17,031 nt of DNA from positions 1-17,031 of the forward strand of contig DAOUPC010000017.1 in the NCBI GenBank assembly GCA_030626365.1, in the 5' to 3' direction. Made by a program: the position numbers and the translations under genes. How positions within the stretch are numbered: the first letter of the stretch is position 1; each line of letters opens with the position of its first letter. Below, piece after piece: positions 14,030 to 17,031 of this stretch. Source of the stretch: Paracoccaceae bacterium. Its GTDB lineage: Bacteria; Pseudomonadota; Alphaproteobacteria; Rhodobacterales; Rhodobacteraceae. The notes under the pieces were generated by a model. It was not told the origin of the DNA, ran no database searches, and saw only the letters and a list, made by a program, of their open reading frames with translations.

Positions 14030-14064
14030 AACTGCGCGCACAAGTTTCTGAAGGGGAGAATGAA

Positions 14065-14568
14065 ATGCTGGATACCAACAATCTGGACAATGCCAAAAGC
14101 ATGTCGATCATCGTAACCAAGGGCTCTTTGGACTGGGCGTATCCGCCGTTCATCCTGGCCACGACCGCTGCGGCGATGGATGTGGAGGTGACGATGTTCT
14201 TTACGTTCTACGGTCTGCCGCTTCTGAAAAAAGAGCTGAACATGAAGTTCACGCCGCTGGGCAACCCGGCGATGGAAATGCCGATGATGGGTGGACACAT
14301 GGCGATGCCCAACCTGTTGTCCGTAATGCCCGGCGTGGGCGGCATGGCCGGCAAGATGATGAAGAACCTGATGGCGAAAAAGGGTGTCGCATCCATCGAG
14401 GACCTGCGCGAAGCCGCCGTCGAAAGCGACGTGCGCATGATCGCCTGTCAGATGACGCTGGACCTGTTTGAATACTCGCGTGATGACATGATCGACGGGA
14501 TCGAACTGGGCGGCGCGGCGACCTATATTGAGGGTGCCCTCAAATCCGACATCAATCTGTTTATCTGA
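14065..14568 (+). CDS. DsrE/DsrF-like sulfur-relay protein (DsrE2 type)
   Basis: The 167-residue protein fits the DsrE-like family of the type found with TusA and rhodanese genes: MSIIVTKGSLDWAYPPFILATTAAAMDVEVTMFFTFYGL at the start, a methionine-rich loop (about 70-103), then the family's KKGVASIEDLREAAVESDVRMIACQMTLDLF and DGIELGGAATYIEGA. Cys128 in IACQM is the only cysteine and the expected persulfide-carrying residue. Related proteins bind and pass sulfane sulfur between TusA-type carriers and oxidising enzymes. The start has AAGGGGAG upstream. The TusA-like gene follows after 43 bp and the thiosulfate-type transporter is divergent, so all three probably form one sulfur pathway. Whether it feeds oxidation or biosynthesis cannot be told here. 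Confidence 0.88.
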   Translation: MLDTNNLDNAKSMSIIVTKGSLDWAYPPFILATTAAAMDVEVTMFFTFYGLPLLKKELNMKFTPLGNPAMEMPMMGGHMAMPNLLSVMPGVGGMAGKMMKNLMAKKGVASIEDLREAAVESDVRMIACQMTLDLFEYSRDDMIDGIELGGAATYIEGALKSDINLFI

Positions 14569-14611
14569 ATATTCAAGAAACACCGGTCTTTCCGGGAAAG
14601 GAACCTAAACC

Positions 14612-14836
14612 ATGGCCACCGCAACACTGAACGCCGAGGGGCTGAACTGTCCGCTGCCGATCCTCAAGGCAAAGAAGATGCTGAAGACGCTGAACGCTGG
14701 CGACATTCTGGAAATTAGCGCAACTGATCCCGGTTCGGCCGCTGATTTCGCGGCCTTCTGCAACCAGACAGGCAACGAATTGCTTAGCTCATCCTCGGAA
14801 GGGGATATCTATAAGTTTGAGATCAAGCGCACCTGA
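14612..14836 (+). CDS. TusA-like sulfurtransferase/sulfur carrier
   Basis: This 74-residue protein is a complete TusA/SirA-family domain with the diagnostic CPxP motif at the start of the first helix: LNCPLPILKAKK, active Cys13. The remaining beta-alpha-beta-beta pattern (GDILEISATDPGSAADFAAFCNQTGNELL) is normal for the family; a second cysteine is Cys50. TusA proteins carry persulfide sulfur for tRNA thiolation, molybdenum cofactor or sulfur oxidation. Its place directly after a DsrE-like gene and opposite a thiosulfate-type transporter favours a sulfur import/oxidation role over tRNA thiolation. The ATG at 14612 is preceded by AAAGGA, which partly falls in a small CTTTC/GAAAG hairpin (14588-14600). 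Confidence 0.93.
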   Translation: MATATLNAEGLNCPLPILKAKKMLKTLNAGDILEISATDPGSAADFAAFCNQTGNELLSSSSEGDIYKFEIKRT

Positions 14837-14858
14837 ACGCGCCCACAGATCACACTGG

Positions 14859-14887
14859 AAAAAGCCTGCCACCCGGCGGGCTTTTTT
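14859..14887. terminator. Bidirectional rho-independent terminator after the TusA-like gene
   Basis: AAAAAGCCTGCC pairs with GGCGGGCTTTTT (one G-U pair) around an ACCC loop, with a T6 tail at 14882-14887. The A-tract on the other side supplies a U-tract for the cobB transcript that ends at 14892. Confidence 0.9.
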
Positions 14888-14891
14888 CGTT

Positions 14892-16268
14892 TCAGGCTGT
14901 TTTGCAGTCGGCAACAAAGTCCAGAAATTGCGCCACCCAGGGGTAGGCCCCTGTGTTTCGCAAATGGCAGAACCCGGCCAGCGTGTTGGCAACACGCAGC
15001 CCGTCATGCCGCCCATCCACCCCGAAACCACGTTTGATGTCACAGGTGAATTCGCTGTTATCGGGCAGGTTTTCAATGCTGGCATAATGGAACTCATGCG
15101 CCTGCACCTGTGTGCCCTGCGGCCCCCACGGGTGATTTTCGCGCAGGGAAAAGCGGGCATAACCGCGCCCCTGTGGCCGGTCATGCATGACCGCGTTGCC
15201 ACGGATCAGCCCGACCATCGGTTCGCGCTGACCTTTCCAGGTCAGGCTTTCGCACAGATACATCAGCCCGCCACATTCGGCATAGCATGCCAAACCCGCC
15301 GTCAGTGCAGTTCTGATCTGGTCGCGCAATCCGGTGTTGGCGGATAATTCGCGCATCCGCACCTCGGGGAAACCGCCGCCGATGAACAGCCCGTCAATGT
15401 CCGGCAACTGCGTGTCACTTAGGGCATTGATGAACACCAGTTCGGCCCCGGCGGCCTTGAATGCCTCCAGGTCGTCGGGATAATAGAACCCGAATGCCGC
15501 ATCCCGGATAACCCCGATGCGCAGGCCCGGATGGGTATGGCGGGGCGGGGCAGGGTGGGCCTGTTTGGGCATGGCGGGGGCCGACCGGGCAATGGCGCGT
15601 ACCGTGTCCAGATCGACCGAGCGGGCGATGACATCGCTGAAATCGGCGATCATCGCGTCCCTTTGCGATAACTCTGCGGGGGTGGTTAGCCCCAGGTGGC
15701 GTTCCCCGATTTCAAGCTGTGAATTGCGCCAGACACTGCCGACAAGGGGCAGATCGGTATAGGTTTCCAAGGCCTGGCGCAGTTTGCCTTCGTGGCGTGC
15801 GCCGCCAACCTTGTTCAGAATGACCCCGGCGATCGTCACCTTTGGGTCAAAACCCCGATAGCCCTGCAAAAGCGGCGCAATGCCCCGCGTCATACCCATT
15901 GTGTCGATCACCAGTATGACCGGCAGGTTCAGCAATTTGGCAAGTTCGGCGTTGCTGTCTGATCCGTCCGTCTGCACACCGTCAAACAGCCCCTTGTTGG
16001 CCTCGATCAGTGATATGCCATCGCCATGGGCGTGCGTGGTGAAAAATTCGGGGATGCTGTCGCGGCCCATCGTGTTGAAATCCAGATTGAAACACGGCCC
16101 CCCCGCGGCACTTCCCAGCCACATGGGGTCGATGTAATCGGGGCCTTTCTTGAAGGTGGATACCGTGTCGCCCGCGGCGCTTAGCGCGCCGGCCAGCCCG
16201 GTGGAAACCACCGTTTTGCCGGATGATTTATGTGCCGCCGAGATCATGAAGCGGGGAAAGGCGGTCAT
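14892..16268 (-). CDS. cobB: Cobyrinate a,c-diamide synthase family protein (CobB/CbiA type)
   Basis: The 458-residue protein has the two-domain CobB/CbiA layout. The N-terminal dethiobiotin-synthetase-like ATPase carries Walker A ISAAHKSSGKT (about 9-19), KKGPDYIDPMW and VIDTMGMTRGIAPL. The C-terminal class I glutamine amidotransferase carries GGGFPEVR, YAECGGLMYL with the nucleophile Cys332, and VQAHEFHYAS with His391/His394. In B12 synthesis these enzymes amidate the a and c side chains of cobyrinate or hydrogenobyrinate using glutamine and ATP; relatives act on siroheme (DsrN) or Ni-sirohydrochlorin (CfbB). The ATG at 16268 is chosen because it forms an ATGA overlap with the stop of the TrpD2-like gene. 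No other corrin gene is in the window, so the substrate is open. Confidence 0.88.
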   Translation of the reverse strand: MTAFPRFMISAAHKSSGKTVVSTGLAGALSAAGDTVSTFKKGPDYIDPMWLGSAAGGPCFNLDFNTMGRDSIPEFFTTHAHGDGISLIEANKGLFDGVQTDGSDSNAELAKLLNLPVILVIDTMGMTRGIAPLLQGYRGFDPKVTIAGVILNKVGGARHEGKLRQALETYTDLPLVGSVWRNSQLEIGERHLGLTTPAELSQRDAMIADFSDVIARSVDLDTVRAIARSAPAMPKQAHPAPPRHTHPGLRIGVIRDAAFGFYYPDDLEAFKAAGAELVFINALSDTQLPDIDGLFIGGGFPEVRMRELSANTGLRDQIRTALTAGLACYAECGGLMYLCESLTWKGQREPMVGLIRGNAVMHDRPQGRGYARFSLRENHPWGPQGTQVQAHEFHYASIENLPDNSEFTCDIKRGFGVDGRHDGLRVANTLAGFCHLRNTGAYPWVAQFLDFVADCKTA

Positions 16269-17031
16269 GCGCGCGCCGTCACGAAACCCTTGTCGCGGGC
16301 ATCCCATATATCGCGGGCCATTGCTTCGCCCTGTTCGATTGAACTGGCCTTGCCCATGGTGCGCAACGTGATGGCAATGGTGCCAATGACCGAGGCCAGC
16401 GCATAGTCCTGTTTCAGATCACCATGCCAGGTTTTCACCAGATCACCCACATCCATGTCGGTGTTGGCCGGTTGGTGCGGCTGTTCGGTCAGGGCGGGCC
16501 AGGTTTCGACCAGTGGTTTGTCCTGGCCGTGGGTCATCCAGACCTGGGTTGGCTTGTTGGGACGGCGTTCAATTTCGCCGCCTTCACCGCGAAATACTGC
16601 CATGCGGGGCTGATCCAGCAGTTGCGCGGCCCCGGCGTGGATATCCATGAACCCACGGTGAAATATGCCCTGCATCATCACCGGCGCGCCAAACGGATTC
16701 AGCATCCGCGAAAACGAATGCACCGGGGATCGCAGGCCCAGAATTGGACGCAGGTCGATCAGGTGGCGCAGCATCGGGCTAAGCACCTCAAGTGGCACAT
16801 AGGCAAACCGGCGGTCGCGGATCTGGCTGGCGGCCTCGGCCAGGCTGGTGGCTGGCGCAAAGCCCAGACGCTCCAGCACCTCGCGGGTATAAAGCCGCCC
16901 CGGTGTGTGTCCTTCGGTGCCGTGCATCAGCACCTTATGGCCCGCACTGACCAGCGCCAGAACGCTAAGGGTGTACCAGGGCAGTTGGATGCGCTTTCCG
17001 GCATAGGTGGACCAGTCGATATCGACCTGCG
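16265..17031 (-). CDS. TrpD2/YbiB-like protein (anthranilate phosphoribosyltransferase-related), 5' end outside window
   Basis: The frame is open to the right edge; the residues upstream of an internal GTG at 16933 continue the family as DIDWSTYAGKRIQLPWYTLSVL, so the gene starts beyond 17031. About 255 residues are present. The segment VLMHGTEGHTPGRLYTREVLERLGF and LEVLSPMLRHLIDLRPILGLRSPVHSFSRMLNP follow the YbiB/TrpD2 group, which has the fold of anthranilate phosphoribosyltransferase (class IV glycosyltransferase) but not its activity; E. coli YbiB binds nucleic acid. The stop TGA overlaps the ATG of cobB in ATGA, so the two are translationally coupled. Databases often label it simply glycosyl transferase family protein. 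Its role beside a CobB-type amidase is unknown. Confidence 0.85.
   Translation of the reverse strand, partial: QVDIDWSTYAGKRIQLPWYTLSVLALVSAGHKVLMHGTEGHTPGRLYTREVLERLGFAPATSLAEAASQIRDRRFAYVPLEVLSPMLRHLIDLRPILGLRSPVHSFSRMLNPFGAPVMMQGIFHRGFMDIHAGAAQLLDQPRMAVFRGEGGEIERRPNKPTQVWMTHGQDKPLVETWPALTEQPHQPANTDMDVGDLVKTWHGDLKQDYALASVIGTIAITLRTMGKASSIEQGEAMARDIWDARDKGFVTARA

Noticed and set aside
14017..14583. Minus-strand ORF of 188 residues opposite the DsrE-like gene
   Set aside because: His-rich shadow; the plus strand has a ribosome-binding site, conserved motifs and operon context.
1..17031. Search for tRNA genes, CRISPR arrays, insertion sequences, toxin-antitoxin or defence genes
   Set aside because: No cloverleaf ends, spaced repeats, transposase or integrase motifs, or defence-type domains were seen by eye; small or divergent ones could be missed without a computational scan.

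Overview
The window is high-GC DNA that codes on both strands, with frequent GTG/TTG starts and short intergenic gaps. Several features point to an alphaproteobacterium, most likely of the Rhodobacterales (Roseobacter/Rhodobacter type): a DUF1013/TrcR-type regulator, a COQ9-family protein, the order SRP RNA - dnaX - ybaB - recR, and a CobB-family amidase overlapping a TrpD2-like gene. The taxonomic call is an inference from gene content and protein style. No IS element, prophage, CRISPR array, tRNA or rRNA was seen; this looks like ordinary chromosome with some accessory metabolic genes.

Layout. (1) 1-1109: the 3' end of a periplasmic CpdB-type 2',3'-cyclic phosphodiesterase/3'-nucleotidase, cut by the left edge. 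(2) 1152-4280: a replication/repair block with a promoter and the SRP RNA gene (ffs), then dnaX, ybaB and recR; recR starts at a TTG overlapping the ybaB stop. A two-way hairpin terminator separates recR from the next gene. (3) 4360-5907: a divergent pair, TrcR (minus) and a secreted T2-family ribonuclease (plus). (4) 6072-9576, minus strand: an M19 dipeptidase, COQ9, a PIG3-type quinone oxidoreductase and a small exported protein of unknown function. (5) 9751-11373: a MarR regulator divergent from the dipeptidase and convergent with an amidohydrolase that closely resembles enamidase of nicotinate fermentation. (6) 11569-14836: Mrp/ApbC Fe-S carrier ATPase, then a sulfur module: a YeeE/YedE (TsuA-type) thiosulfate transporter on the minus strand, divergent from a DsrE-family protein and a TusA-like sulfur carrier. 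(7) 14892-17031, minus strand: a TrpD2/YbiB-like gene (5' end beyond the window) overlapping a CobB-family a,c-diamide synthase by ATGA.

How the genes may work together. dnaX-ybaB-recR with the SRP RNA is a housekeeping neighbourhood seen in very distant bacteria. The TsuA-like transporter, DsrE-like protein and TusA-like carrier make a plausible route that imports thiosulfate or a related sulfur species and passes sulfane sulfur along cysteines; a common motif (TATGCTAATATG) lies upstream of both arms of this divergent pair and probably sets their transcription. COQ9 and the quinone oxidoreductase may share a transcript. The MarR regulator sits beside a 9-bp inverted repeat overlapping its own likely promoter and could control itself and the divergent dipeptidase.

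No clearly new multi-gene system is visible. The leads most worth checking are the shared promoter/operator motif of the sulfur module, the isolated enamidase homologue, the CobB/TrpD2-like pair of uncertain substrate, the MarR inverted repeat and the unknown exported protein.
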